This document shows positions 1 through 7,434 of a stretch of DNA of 9,308 nucleotides, piece by piece. The stretch is from JBOFZL01 sp051655155 (lineage in GTDB: Bacteria > Bacillota > Clostridia > Peptostreptococcales > Filifactoraceae): assembly GCA_051655155.1 (NCBI GenBank), contig JBOFZL010000020.1:1-9308 (forward strand), written 5' to 3'. Positions within the stretch are counted from its first letter, which is position 1, and every line of letters begins with the position of its first letter. A program made the position numbers and the translations under genes. Under the pieces are notes generated by a model that was not told the origin of the DNA, did no database searches, and saw only the letters and a program-made list of their open reading frames with translations.

Positions 1-335
1 AAAGAAAGTGAATCAGTTTCAATTAATGGGGTATCTCCACATATGACTAGTACATTATCGTCCTCTTCTATATAATCTATAGCCATCATCAAAGCATGCC
101 CTGTTCCTAACCTCTGTTCTTGGAGTACAAAAGTTCCCCTAGAACCAAAATACATTTTTATTTCTTCTGCCTTATGACCAATTACAATAATCGGTTTATC
201 TTTTGATAATTTTTCAGCATTTGAAATTACATACTCAAGCATAGGTAAATTGCATACCTTGTGCATAACCTTTGGAATATCCGATTTCATTCGTGTTCCT
301 TGTCCCGCTGCTAAAATTACTATTTTAGTTTTCAT
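1..335 (-). CDS. glmU: GlmU, bifunctional UDP-GlcNAc pyrophosphorylase / GlcN-1-P acetyltransferase (N-terminal part, cut by window edge)
   Basis: The first 111 codons of a cytoplasmic enzyme that makes UDP-N-acetylglucosamine for peptidoglycan and other surface polymers. Visible at the N-terminus is the nucleotidyltransferase signature LAAGQGTRMKSDIPKVMHKV (residues 8-27). It is followed by QEQRLGTGHAL (72-82) and GDTPLI (100-105), whose Asp101 is the expected Mg/nucleotide-binding residue. These three motifs together are typical of the GlmU uridyltransferase domain. The C-terminal left-handed beta-helix acetyltransferase domain lies outside the window, so its presence is assumed from the family. 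The ATG at 335-333 is preceded by a strong GGAGGAG ribosome binding site (338-344). The gene is divergent from pyc, with its own likely promoter just upstream. A stand-alone nucleotidyltransferase is possible but less likely given the exact motif match. Confidence 0.93.
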   Translation of the reverse strand, partial: MKTKIVILAAGQGTRMKSDIPKVMHKVCNLPMLEYVISNAEKLSKDKPIIVIGHKAEEIKMYFGSRGTFVLQEQRLGTGHALMMAIDYIEEDDNVLVICGDTPLIETDSLS

Positions 336-366
336 AACTCCTCCAAACTTTAAATCGTTACAACAT

Positions 367-372
367 ATTTTA
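367..372 (-). promoter_or_regulatory. Candidate extended -10 promoter of glmU
   Basis: On the minus strand TAAAAT is preceded directly by TGG, giving an extended -10 (TGN plus hexamer). No good -35 is seen at 16-18 bp upstream. Transcription would begin near 360, leaving a leader of about 25 nt that includes the GGAGGAG site. Seen in sequence; promoter activity is inferred. Confidence 0.45.
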
Positions 373-561
373 CCATATAAACCCTAATATTTGATAAATT
401 TTTTAATCTTTTAAAAAAATTTTTACTACGTACTATTTAAGAATACGTTTTTTTCAAGCTATAATAATTTTGCAACTTTTATTTCATTTATTTGTCAATT
501 TAATTTATCAAATTTTACCTTGATTTATCAATGTTTCTATATTAAAATTGATATTAATTAT

Positions 562-586
562 GCAAGATTGACTTTATTAATCTTGC
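562..586. promoter_or_regulatory. Inverted repeat over the pyc promoter (candidate operator)
   Basis: GCAAGATT (562-569) and AATCTTGC (579-586) are perfect 8-bp arms separated by 9 bp. The repeat covers the upstream edge and start of the -35 box (568-573) and 13 bp of the spacer, and it ends 4 bp before the -10. It lies upstream of the predicted start point, so it is not an RNA hairpin of the transcript. A dimeric repressor binding here would block RNA polymerase. I do not recognise the site as belonging to a named regulator. Confidence 0.6.
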
Positions 587-596
587 GTGATATATT
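568..596 (+). promoter_or_regulatory. Sigma-A-type promoter of pyc
   Basis: TTGACT (568-573) and TATATT (591-596) are separated by exactly 17 bp, each one mismatch from the housekeeping consensus. The start point would fall near 603, giving a leader of about 50 nt that ends in the AGGAGG ribosome binding site. Confidence 0.75.
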
Positions 597-643
597 TAGT
601 AAAGATGAAATTAATAACTTAAATTACAAAATAATTAAACTAT

Positions 644-649
644 AGGAGG
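644..649 (+). promoter_or_regulatory. Ribosome binding site of pyc
   Basis: A perfect AGGAGG lies 5 bases before the ATG at 655 and fixes that start. The biotin carboxylase domain begins about 10 residues later, as expected for the family. Confidence 0.85.
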
Positions 650-654
650 GATTT

Positions 655-3600
655 ATGCAATATAAAATAAAACAGTTTAAAAAAGTATTAGTGGCAAATC
701 GTGGCGAAATTGCTATACGAGTATTTAGAGCCTTATCAGAGCTAGGAATTAGAACTGTTGGAGTATACTCAAAAGAAGATAAATTATCTTTATTTAGAAC
801 AAAAGCAGACGAATCATATCTAATAGGTAAAAACAAAGGTCCTATTGATGCTTACCTTGACATGGAAGGGATAATTAAAATCGCAAAATCAAGTCATTGC
901 GATGCTATTCATCCTGGTTATGGATTTTTATCCGAAAACCCTATCTTTGCAGATATGTGTAGAAAAAATAATATTGAATTTATAGGACCAAGTTCGGATT
1001 CCATGAACATGATGGGAGATAAAATAAGCTCAAAAAAAATAGCTGAAAAATGTTGTGTTCCTATAATAAAGGGAACAAAAAGTGCAATCAAATCATTTGA
1101 AGAAGCTCTAGAAATTGCAAATAATATAGGTTATCCAGTAATACTAAAAGCAGCTAATGGCGGCGGCGGACGTGGTATGAGAATAGTACATTCTCCTGAA
1201 TTTATGGAAGTCGAATTCAAAAACGCTATGAATGAATCTATTAAATCATTTGGTGATAACCAAATTTTTATGGAACAATATTTAATAAAACCAAAACATA
1301 TTGAAGTTCAAATATTAGGAGATAATTATGGAAATATTGTTCACCTTCACGAAAGAGACTGTTCGCTACAACGCCGACACCAAAAAGTTATAGAGTTCGC
1401 TCCTGCAATCACTCTATCTGAAAAAGTTAAAGATAATATATTTAAATCAGCACTTAAATTAGCCAAAGAGGTTAATTACCATAATGCAGGCACTATGGAA
1501 TTTCTAGTTGACGAAAAAGAAAATTACTATTTTATAGAGATGAACCCTCGAATTCAAGTTGAACACACAGTCACAGAAATGATAACTGGAATTGATATAG
1601 TTCAAAGTCAAATATTAATATCTATGGGATATCCTCTTGACTCTAATGAAATAAATATTAAATCCCAAGATGACATTAAAATTAATGGTTTTTCCATTCA
1701 GTGTCGAGTTACCACAGAAGATCCTACTAAAAATTTCATGCCAGATACTGGCAGAATAGCTGTATATAGGTCAGGAGCTGGATTCGGAATACGTTTAGAT
1801 GGTGGAAATTCATTTACCGGTTCAGAAATCACCCCTTATTATGATAGCCTTCTTGTAAAAACTACTTCTTGGGATAGAAGTTTCCATGGCGCAATAAGAA
1901 AAATGCTCAGAGCACTTAGAGAATTTAGAATAAGAGGTATAAAAACAAATATTTCATTTTTAATAAACGTGTTAAATCATGAAACTTTTAAAAATGGGAA
2001 ATGTTACACTTCTTTCATAGAAGAAACACATGAACTTTTTGATATTAAATCTAGTAAAGATAGAGCTAGTAAATTAATTAATTTTATCGGAGATATAACA
2101 GTAAATGAATCCAAAGATATTTTGACCCCAAAATTCGAATACAAAAAACCTAAATTTGATATTATTCCTGAAATTACTGGAAATAGAGATTTATTCCAAA
2201 AACTAGGAGCAAAAGCCTTTACACAAAAAATAATGAACGATTGCAAACTTTATGTTACAGATACAACAATGCGTGATGCTCATCAATCTCTCATGGCAAC
2301 AAGATTAAGAACATATGACTTAAAAAATATAGCTCCATATTGCAATCAGGTGTTTAAAGATCAATTCTCGATGGAAACTTGGGGAGGCGCAACTTTTGAT
2401 GTCGCTTACAGATTTTTGAAGGAATCTCCTTGGGTAAGATTAGAGAAATTGCAACAGCTTATGCCAAATGTTCTTCAGCAAATGCTGCTAAGAGCATCTA
2501 ATGCTGTTGGCTACAAAAATTATCCAGATAATGTTGTAACAGAGTTTATAAACATTGCAGCTGAACGTGGCATAGATGTATTTAGAATTTTTGATAGTTT
2601 GAATTGGATAGAAAATATGAAAAAACCAATAGATACTGCCCTAAAAACAGGAAAAATAGTCGAAGGTGCAATTTGTTACACCTCAGATATTTTAGATCCA
2701 CAAAACACAAAGTATACACTTGACTATTACGTCCAAAAAGCCAAAGAACTAGAGTCTTTAGGTGTTCATGTGATTGGTATTAAAGATATGTCTGGTTTAG
2801 TAAAGCCATATGCCGCAAATAAATTATTCTCTACTCTTAAAAATGAGCTTAGCGTTCCAGTTCATTTTCATACTCACGATTCCACAGGAAATGGTGTGAG
2901 TTCAGTATTAATGGCAGCAGAAGCAGGTGTTGATATTGTGGACTTAGCTATAGAATCAATGTCAGGATTAACAAGTCAACCTTCACTTAACTCCGTTGTC
3001 GCCGCATTAAAGAATACTGCTCGAGATACAGATTTAGATTTAGATAAACTTAACGAAATAAGTGATTATTTTGGAGGTGTTCGAAATCTATATTCTAAAT
3101 ATGAACCAGATTTAAAAACACCTTCGGTAGAGATATACAATTATGAAATTCCTGGTGGTCAATACTCTAACCTTATTCCACAAGTAGAAAGTCTTGGTTT
3201 AGGCGAACAGCTTCATGAAGTTAAAGAAGCTTATAAAACTGCAAATAATCTTCTTGGAAACATAATAAAAGTAACTCCCTCTTCAAAAATAGTTGGAGAT
3301 ATGGCTATATTTATGGTTAAAAACGATTTAACTTCCGAAAATATATTAGAAAAAGGTATTGAGTTATCCTTTCCTGAGTCAGTTATAGAGTATTTTAAAG
3401 GCTTAATAGGACAACCTGAAGGAGGATTCCCTGAAGAATTACAAAAAGTTGTCCTTAAAGGCGAAAAATTTATTACGTGTAGACCTGGAGATCTCCTTCC
3501 ATCAGAAGATCTTCAAAAAATAGAAAGCTATTTGAAAGAAAATTATAGCAGAAATATTAATCCAAGAAATGTAATCAGCTATGCTATGTACCCTAGAGTT

Positions 3601-4089
3601 TATGAAGATTACTGTAAACATTTGGAGTTATATAATGATATAAGTAAACTTCCATCAAAAACATTTTTCTACGGAATGGAAATTGGAGAAGAATTAGAAG
3701 TAGAAATTGAGTCAGGGAAGAGCGTTAATATTAAATACACTGGCCTTAGTGATGCTGATGAAAAAGGAGTTCGTACACTTTATTTTGACGTAAACGGCTC
3801 ACCAAGAGAAACTGAAATTGTTGATAAATCTGTTGAAGTAAAACGTGACAACAAAAGAAAAGCTGAACAAAAAAATATTAAACACTTATCATCTCCAATA
3901 CCTGGAACAATAGCTGGTATATTTGTAAAATCTGGAGATACAATTCAGATTAATCAACCTCTTTTTACCGTTGAAGCAATGAAAATGGAAACTACAGTTT
4001 TATCAAAAATCAATGGAATTGTTGATGAAGTGTTCATCACTTTAGGAGAACGAATTAATGATGATGAATTAATAATAACATTTAAATAA
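655..4089 (+). CDS. pyc: Pyruvate carboxylase, single-chain biotin enzyme
   Basis: Carboxylates pyruvate to oxaloacetate using ATP, bicarbonate and biotin; a cytoplasmic anaplerotic step supplying aspartate-family amino acids and reductive TCA reactions. The 1144 residues match the usual length of about 1150, in the usual domain order. The biotin carboxylase domain (about 8-455) has KVLVANRGEIA at its start, the ATP-grasp glycine loop NGGGGRGMR (168-176) and MNPRIQVEHTVTE (296-308). The carboxyltransferase barrel (about 530-800) has DTTMRDAHQS (536-545), Lys710 in GIKDMSG as the expected carbamylated metal ligand, and HFHTHD (737-742) with metal ligands His739 and His741. Thr874 in KVTPSSK is the likely catalytic Thr. 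The C-terminal biotin carrier domain carries EAMKMET, with Lys1110 as the biotinylation site. All key residues are present and the frame is unbroken, so the gene looks functional. It is monocistronic: own promoter with an overlapping inverted repeat, and its own terminator. Confidence 0.98.
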   Translation: MQYKIKQFKKVLVANRGEIAIRVFRALSELGIRTVGVYSKEDKLSLFRTKADESYLIGKNKGPIDAYLDMEGIIKIAKSSHCDAIHPGYGFLSENPIFADMCRKNNIEFIGPSSDSMNMMGDKISSKKIAEKCCVPIIKGTKSAIKSFEEALEIANNIGYPVILKAANGGGGRGMRIVHSPEFMEVEFKNAMNESIKSFGDNQIFMEQYLIKPKHIEVQILGDNYGNIVHLHERDCSLQRRHQKVIEFAPAITLSEKVKDNIFKSALKLAKEVNYHNAGTMEFLVDEKENYYFIEMNPRIQVEHTVTEMITGIDIVQSQILISMGYPLDSNEINIKSQDDIKINGFSIQCRVTTEDPTKNFMPDTGRIAVYRSGAGFGIRLDGGNSFTGSEITPYYDSLLVKTTSWDRSFHGAIRKMLRALREFRIRGIKTNISFLINVLNHETFKNGKCYTSFIEETHELFDIKSSKDRASKLINFIGDITVNESKDILTPKFEYKKPKFDIIPEITGNRDLFQKLGAKAFTQKIMNDCKLYVTDTTMRDAHQSLMATRLRTYDLKNIAPYCNQVFKDQFSMETWGGATFDVAYRFLKESPWVRLEKLQQLMPNVLQQMLLRASNAVGYKNYPDNVVTEFINIAAERGIDVFRIFDSLNWIENMKKPIDTALKTGKIVEGAICYTSDILDPQNTKYTLDYYVQKAKELESLGVHVIGIKDMSGLVKPYAANKLFSTLKNELSVPVHFHTHDSTGNGVSSVLMAAEAGVDIVDLAIESMSGLTSQPSLNSVVAALKNTARDTDLDLDKLNEISDYFGGVRNLYSKYEPDLKTPSVEIYNYEIPGGQYSNLIPQVESLGLGEQLHEVKEAYKTANNLLGNIIKVTPSSKIVGDMAIFMVKNDLTSENILEKGIELSFPESVIEYFKGLIGQPEGGFPEELQKVVLKGEKFITCRPGDLLPSEDLQKIESYLKENYSRNINPRNVISYAMYPRVYEDYCKHLELYNDISKLPSKTFFYGMEIGEELEVEIESGKSVNIKYTGLSDADEKGVRTLYFDVNGSPRETEIVDKSVEVKRDNKRKAEQKNIKHLSSPIPGTIAGIFVKSGDTIQINQPLFTVEAMKMETTVLSKINGIVDEVFITLGERINDDELIITFK

Positions 4090-4142
4090 CCCTCTTTTAT
4101 AAAAGTTATATTCATACAAATTTTGATTTTCATCATAATTTT

Positions 4143-4186
4143 AACACAGCCAGTTACATCAATAGATGTAACTGGCTGTGTTTCTT
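4143..4186. terminator. Bidirectional terminator between convergent pyc and the phzF-like gene
   Basis: A perfect 18-bp stem (4143-4160 with 4165-4182) closes on the four-base loop AATA. On the plus strand it runs into TTTCTT. On the minus strand it is followed by an AT-rich stretch (TTAAAATT) rather than a clean T run. The near-perfect symmetry and its place between two converging genes suggest it serves both, more clearly pyc. Confidence 0.85.
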
Positions 4187-4216
4187 AATATTCTATTCAT
4201 TTATAATTACCTATAA

Positions 4217-5083
4217 TTATATTTCAATTTCTATTTCTTTTATATTAATTGCATTTCCTCCAACACAAACTCTAGTAATTTTATCATTTTCCACTTTAAG
4301 AGAAACTAAAATTTCCGAAGGCATGTCCATTATATAGCCTTGCTCAACAACAATATTTTTAGCCTCTTCAACACTTATTTTTTTATGATAAACAAGGTAT
4401 GAACCTAATGCCCCATTAGCAGTGCCACAAGCAGATTCCTCTTTAATCCCATAAAGAGGAGCTAAGTTTCTACAATGAGCTGTTCCACCTAAAGTTTCTA
4501 AAGAAAAAAGATGGTAACCTATCGTATTGTATTTTTTACTTATTTCCGCGACTTTAGTCATGTCTGGAACAATTCTACTAAGAGTTTTAAAATCACTTAT
4601 TGGTATTATAATATCACGTAATCCTGTAGAAACAATTTGAGGAAATAAATCTTCTCTAATATCTTTAACTTTTATATTTAAAGAATCAGCAATTTCCTGC
4701 CTATCAACAAATTCATAGAAAGTAGGATTAGCTTGATCCATCATTACTATATTATTTTCCTTTATTTCCACATTTAAAATTCCTGCTTTTGTTTCTTGAC
4801 TATAATTTCCGAGTTTTACCATCCCAAGCTTTGACATTAAATAAAACGCTCCTATCGTTCCATGTCCACAAAGATCAACCTCTTCAATAGGAGTAAAAAA
4901 CCTAAGTTTAAAATCTGCTAATTCAGATTTTGTAATAAATACTGTTTCTGAAAAACCAATAATTGCTGCTATCTGCCGCATCTGATCATCTGATAAACCG
5001 TCCGCCTCAAGAACGACTGCCGCAGGATTCCCACCGCCTTCTTTTTTTGCAAACGAATTCATGGTAAAAACTTTAATAATCAT
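4217..5083 (-). CDS. PhzF-family isomerase/epimerase
   Basis: A 288-residue cytoplasmic protein of the PhzF family, which has the two-lobed diaminopimelate-epimerase-type fold. Visible marks are the N-terminal GGGNPAAVV (16-24), the active-site segment GFSETVF (43-49) with Glu46 matching the general acid/base of characterized PhzF, DLCGHGT (70-76) with His74, and a second-lobe counterpart ESACGTANGALGSYL (216-230). The end carries VGGNAI (274-279). Length fits the family (about 260-300). The ATG has a strong AGGAGG on the minus strand (5095-5090). No phenazine genes are nearby, so it is probably one of the many housekeeping PhzF homologues with unknown substrate. It starts 25 bp after the end of the transporter gene on the same strand, which suggests co-transcription. 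The physiological reaction cannot be read from sequence. Confidence 0.9.
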   Translation of the reverse strand: MIIKVFTMNSFAKKEGGGNPAAVVLEADGLSDDQMRQIAAIIGFSETVFITKSELADFKLRFFTPIEEVDLCGHGTIGAFYLMSKLGMVKLGNYSQETKAGILNVEIKENNIVMMDQANPTFYEFVDRQEIADSLNIKVKDIREDLFPQIVSTGLRDIIIPISDFKTLSRIVPDMTKVAEISKKYNTIGYHLFSLETLGGTAHCRNLAPLYGIKEESACGTANGALGSYLVYHKKISVEEAKNIVVEQGYIMDMPSEILVSLKVENDKITRVCVGGNAINIKEIEIEI

Positions 5084-5108
5084 AAATCCCCTCCTGTTCT
5101 TTTGATAT

Positions 5109-6056
5109 TCAAAAACTTTTATTCTTAGGTATAAGAATAAGTTCCACTCTACTGTTAAAAAAATCTTCTTTAACTATTTTATTTACCTCTAAAGATACTT
5201 CTTCTAATAAACTTATCTCTAGCGTGGCTTCTTCTATCGTAAAATAAATGGAAATCCATAATTGTCTTCCGGTTCGTGTTACCTCATAAAACTTACTTGT
5301 AAAACCATTTTTTTGTAAAATATCTTCACATAACTGTTTAATGTTTAATAAGGTTGCCTCATTCGGTGAAAAAAGAAAAATATCCTTTATTGATGAATAA
5401 ATCATTTTTATCATTTCAGGTAACATTATAATTACAATTATAACAACTACAATTTGGTCAAAATATGGTGTTATAAATTCAAACATTGTATTCTTTAAAA
5501 AAGATGATATAAAAAACATAAGTGACATGCCTAAGCTATAAGCAACATCAACATGCCATCCTAAAATTTCACTTTTAATTATAGGTGAATCTATTGATTT
5601 GTTCAATCTATTCATAACAATTAATATCGCCATACTTATAATCCCGAGAATACATTGAAATATAGCAATTTGAACCCCACTTACAACTCTTCCTCCTGAT
5701 ATTGCTGATTCAATTGCAGTAGCTAATACACTACCTGTAACAGAAAGCATCATAAACCCCTTAACTATTATAAAAATAGATTCAAATTGAAAATACCCGT
5801 ATGGTTGTTTTTCAGTTATAGGTTTATAAAATAAAGGCGTTAAAAACAAGATAAGACCTATAAAAACAAGCTCTGAAGAATCATATACAGCATCCATCAA
5901 TACTGCTTTTGAACCTATATATACAGAAAACACAATCTCTACAACCGCAAATACAAGTCCTGCAATAAAAGAAATTAATAATATTTTTCTTTCCAAATTT
6001 TTAGCATTAATCCGCAACTCCCCCTTTATTTTAATCCTCATGTACATAACTCTCAT
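5109..6056 (-). CDS. Cation-diffusion-facilitator-like membrane transporter with atypical metal site
   Basis: 315 residues with six likely membrane segments (about 26-47, 51-76, 93-118, 127-148, 166-188, 197-221) and a cytoplasmic C-terminal domain of about 90 residues, the layout of CDF metal/proton antiporters. TM2 keeps the DxxxD metal pair (Asp55, Asp59 in DAVYDSS). The TM5 site reads EILGWHVD (163-170) instead of HxxxD: Asp170 is kept, the His expected four residues earlier is Gly166, and His168 is displaced. The loop motif PYGYFQFE (85-92) also lacks the usual histidines. This resembles the branch annotated as predicted Co/Zn/Cd transporters; the ion is unknown. The start is uncertain. 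ATGs at 6056, 6047 and 6041 lack good ribosome sites, while AAAGGGGGAG (6027-6018) precedes an in-frame ATT (6011-6009). The 5' side abuts a recombinase remnant. Probably an operon with the downstream PhzF gene. Confidence 0.8.
   Translation of the reverse strand: MRVMYMRIKIKGELRINAKNLERKILLISFIAGLVFAVVEIVFSVYIGSKAVLMDAVYDSSELVFIGLILFLTPLFYKPITEKQPYGYFQFESIFIIVKGFMMLSVTGSVLATAIESAISGGRVVSGVQIAIFQCILGIISMAILIVMNRLNKSIDSPIIKSEILGWHVDVAYSLGMSLMFFISSFLKNTMFEFITPYFDQIVVVIIVIIMLPEMIKMIYSSIKDIFLFSPNEATLLNIKQLCEDILQKNGFTSKFYEVTRTGRQLWISIYFTIEEATLEISLLEEVSLEVNKIVKEDFFNSRVELILIPKNKSF
6018..6027 (-). promoter_or_regulatory. Strong Shine-Dalgarno-like sequence inside the annotated transporter 5' end
   Basis: Minus-strand AAAGGGGGAG is the only good ribosome-binding-like sequence near the start of the transporter gene. 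Counting from its AGGGGG core, the in-frame ATT codon (6011-6009) is 8 nt downstream, an ideal spacing, while the in-frame TTG at 6017-6015 is too close. Translation from ATT would begin about 10 residues before TM1. Confidence 0.35.
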
Positions 6057-6076
6057 TATGATTTTAAAGAGTTATG
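6045..6076. repeat. 9-bp inverted repeat at the recombinase/transporter junction
   Basis: CATAACTCT (6045-6053) and AGAGTTATG (6068-6076) are perfect 9-bp arms with a 14-bp spacer. They span the last recombinase-like codons and the first ATGs of the transporter gene. Function is unknown: an operator, an mRNA hairpin in the 5' leader, or chance. Confidence 0.4.
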
Positions 6077-6392
6077 AATCCCCATTTCTTCTAAAAAGCA
6101 TATTACCACAAAAACTACATTCCAACATACTACTAAAGGCATGATTCTTTTATCAGACTGCATACCTGAGAATAGCTTCGTCAGAATATATTTTTGCAAG
6201 TGTCCACTCATTGTTTTGCTTTATAAAATCTGTATAGTATTCTACTTGAGAATTGTAACTGTTAATCTGATCTTCGGTATCCGTACTTACTCTGCAATAA
6301 GCTGACACTCTCTTTATTAATTTTTAAACACAGCCTGATGCAGTTCTTTTCAGTTTGGTATCACCTTTAATTACTTTAACATATTTTTTCAC
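6072..6392 (-). pseudogene. Large serine recombinase remnant (internal deletion, stop, frameshift)
   Basis: Remains of a site-specific integrase of the large serine recombinase type, which would have moved the neighbouring element. A GTG at 6392 opens a short frame ending in TAA (6326-6324). The same frame then continues as KRVSAYCRVSTDTEDQINSY and NSQVEYYTDF...SDEA, the resolvase catalytic N-terminus with the nucleophile Ser in CRVSTD. After GAAGCTATT (ending 6171) an extra base near 6170 breaks the frame; in the shifted frame SGMQSDKR continues the family pattern. The first frame then resumes at 6140 with AFSSMLECSFCGNMLFRR, the Cys-x2-Cys zinc ribbon normally some 200 residues further on, and stops at 6074-6072. 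The middle and the C-terminal coiled coil are missing, so it cannot be functional. The recombinase assignment is clear; the exact deletion point is not. Confidence 0.8.
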
Positions 6393-6420
6393 TGCATTTT
6401 CTGTTTTTCTATTAAGTTTT

Positions 6421-6449
6421 ATTATACTACACTTGAAAAACATTATAAA
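6421..6449 (-). promoter_or_regulatory. Candidate promoter upstream of the recombinase remnant
   Basis: On the minus strand TTTATA (6449-6444) and a perfect TATAAT (6426-6421) are separated by 17 bp. The start point would be near 6413, about 20 nt before the GTG. In such AT-rich DNA a chance match is possible. Confidence 0.35.
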
Positions 6450-6518
6450 TATAATTCTGTGGTAATATTATACTTTTTCATTAACTTAATTTTGATTTAA
6501 TTTACTATATCTAATTTA

Positions 6519-6535
6519 GCTTACAGCTTGTAAGC
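6519..6535. repeat. Short hairpin GCTTACA-GCT-TGTAAGC
   Basis: Perfect 7-bp arms with a 3-base loop between the relaxase and recombinase relics. Neither side has a T run, so it is not a convincing terminator. No function is assigned. Confidence 0.3.
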
Positions 6536-6569
6536 CAATTTATTTATCGAAATCAACAAGGTCTAAGCA

Positions 6570-6599
6570 CTGTAATTATACCAAAATTACAGCCTTTTT
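6570..6599 (+). terminator. Possible intrinsic terminator next to the end of the mob relic
   Basis: CTGTAATT (6570-6577) pairs with AATTACAG (6585-6592) across a 7-base loop and is followed on the plus strand by CCTTTTT. The stem is AT-rich and weak. The T run is on the plus strand only, although the relaxase relic ends on the minus strand one base beyond. It could stop antisense transcription or be a leftover. Confidence 0.3.
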
Positions 6600-7084
6600 C
6601 TACAATTCATTTTCGCTATGCATACTTCCCTTGATTTTGTAATTTTCTTTTGCCCACCCACTTTGTCTATCTTCTTTGGCAATCTGCTTTTGAAATTCTT
6701 ATATTGCCATTGTTACGCTTGGCTTTTCTCCTCTTTCTATGGCTTTTTGATAGGCTATTTCTATTTCAACATTTATATCTATAACAACTTCTTTATTTAC
6801 TTTTTCTACTACATACTTGATATGCTTTATTTGGTCTACTTCTTTTTTATATTTCTTGCTGATGATAGCTTAGTCTTGATATTTGATCTTGTAAATTTGT
6901 TTTTGAGTTCTCCCATTTTTTAGGCTCTATCTTTTGACTTTCTGTTAGATTTTTTACTATGGCAATGTTCTTTTATATTTATCTATTTCATTTTTATTTT
7001 CTTTGTAATAATCTTCTTTGGTTGTACCTTTTATTTTACTCAAAAAATGAATTATCCATATTTTGATATTTATTAAATACTTCT

Positions 7085-7434
7085 TTATTTTTTTATTATT
7101 TTTTCCTGCTTTAAAAGGGTGTCTATGCTTTTTATTTTGTTATTACAATTTTCTATTTCTGCCTTATTGTCTTTTATCTTTTTAGTTACTTCATCTTTTT
7201 TTAATCGTATATCTAAGATAGTTTTTAAGGTGTTATTTCTCATATATGCTAAGGTGTGCATTTCTTTTTTTCCATAAAAATATTCTTTTTTTATGTTTGC
7301 TGTTTCCTGTAAGGTCTTTTGATATTGCTTTTTGGATTTTATAGTAAATTTCGATATATGAATAAACATTAAATAGGTCTGCTGATGTGTTATTTTCTTT
7401 TTGCTTTTTACTGATACGGCTTTTACATATTTTT
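7085..7434 (-). pseudogene. mobA relic, fragment 3: charged helical C-terminal region
   Basis: Open frame from KKYVKAVSVKSKKKITHQQT through the ATG at 7369 to KQEKIIKK and TAA 7087-7085. It is rich in Lys, Glu, Asn and Ile with heptad-like spacing (KDNKAEIENCNNKIKSIDTL), the coiled-coil type usual behind a MobA/MobL relaxase domain. On its own it has no recognisable domain and no ribosome site, so I take it as part of the relic, not a separate small gene. Further pieces follow in other frames (KEVFNKYQNMDNSFFE, then SKIKGTTKEDYYKENKNEID, then KKYKKEVDQIKHIKYVVEKV). Confidence 0.6.

Larger units (their letters stand above)
336..654. other. glmU-pyc divergent intergenic region
   Basis: A 319-bp, very AT-rich space with no credible coding potential. 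It holds the two outward promoters, ribosome binding sites on both flanks, a perfect inverted repeat at the pyc promoter, and a group of ATTTATCAA-like repeats (490-498, 503-511, 523-531, and inverted at 391-399). I see no riboswitch-like or tRNA-like structure. Confidence 0.6.

Noticed and set aside
2004..2246. Minus-strand open frames inside pyc (also 624-836 and 3954-4136)
   Set aside because: They lie opposite a strongly conserved coding sequence and have no start signals.
6618..6923. Open frame on the plus strand, 101 residues, very rich in Phe, Tyr and Leu
   Set aside because: Antisense to the C-terminal part of the relaxase relic; its Phe/Leu richness is the complement of Lys/Asn codons, and it has no ribosome site.
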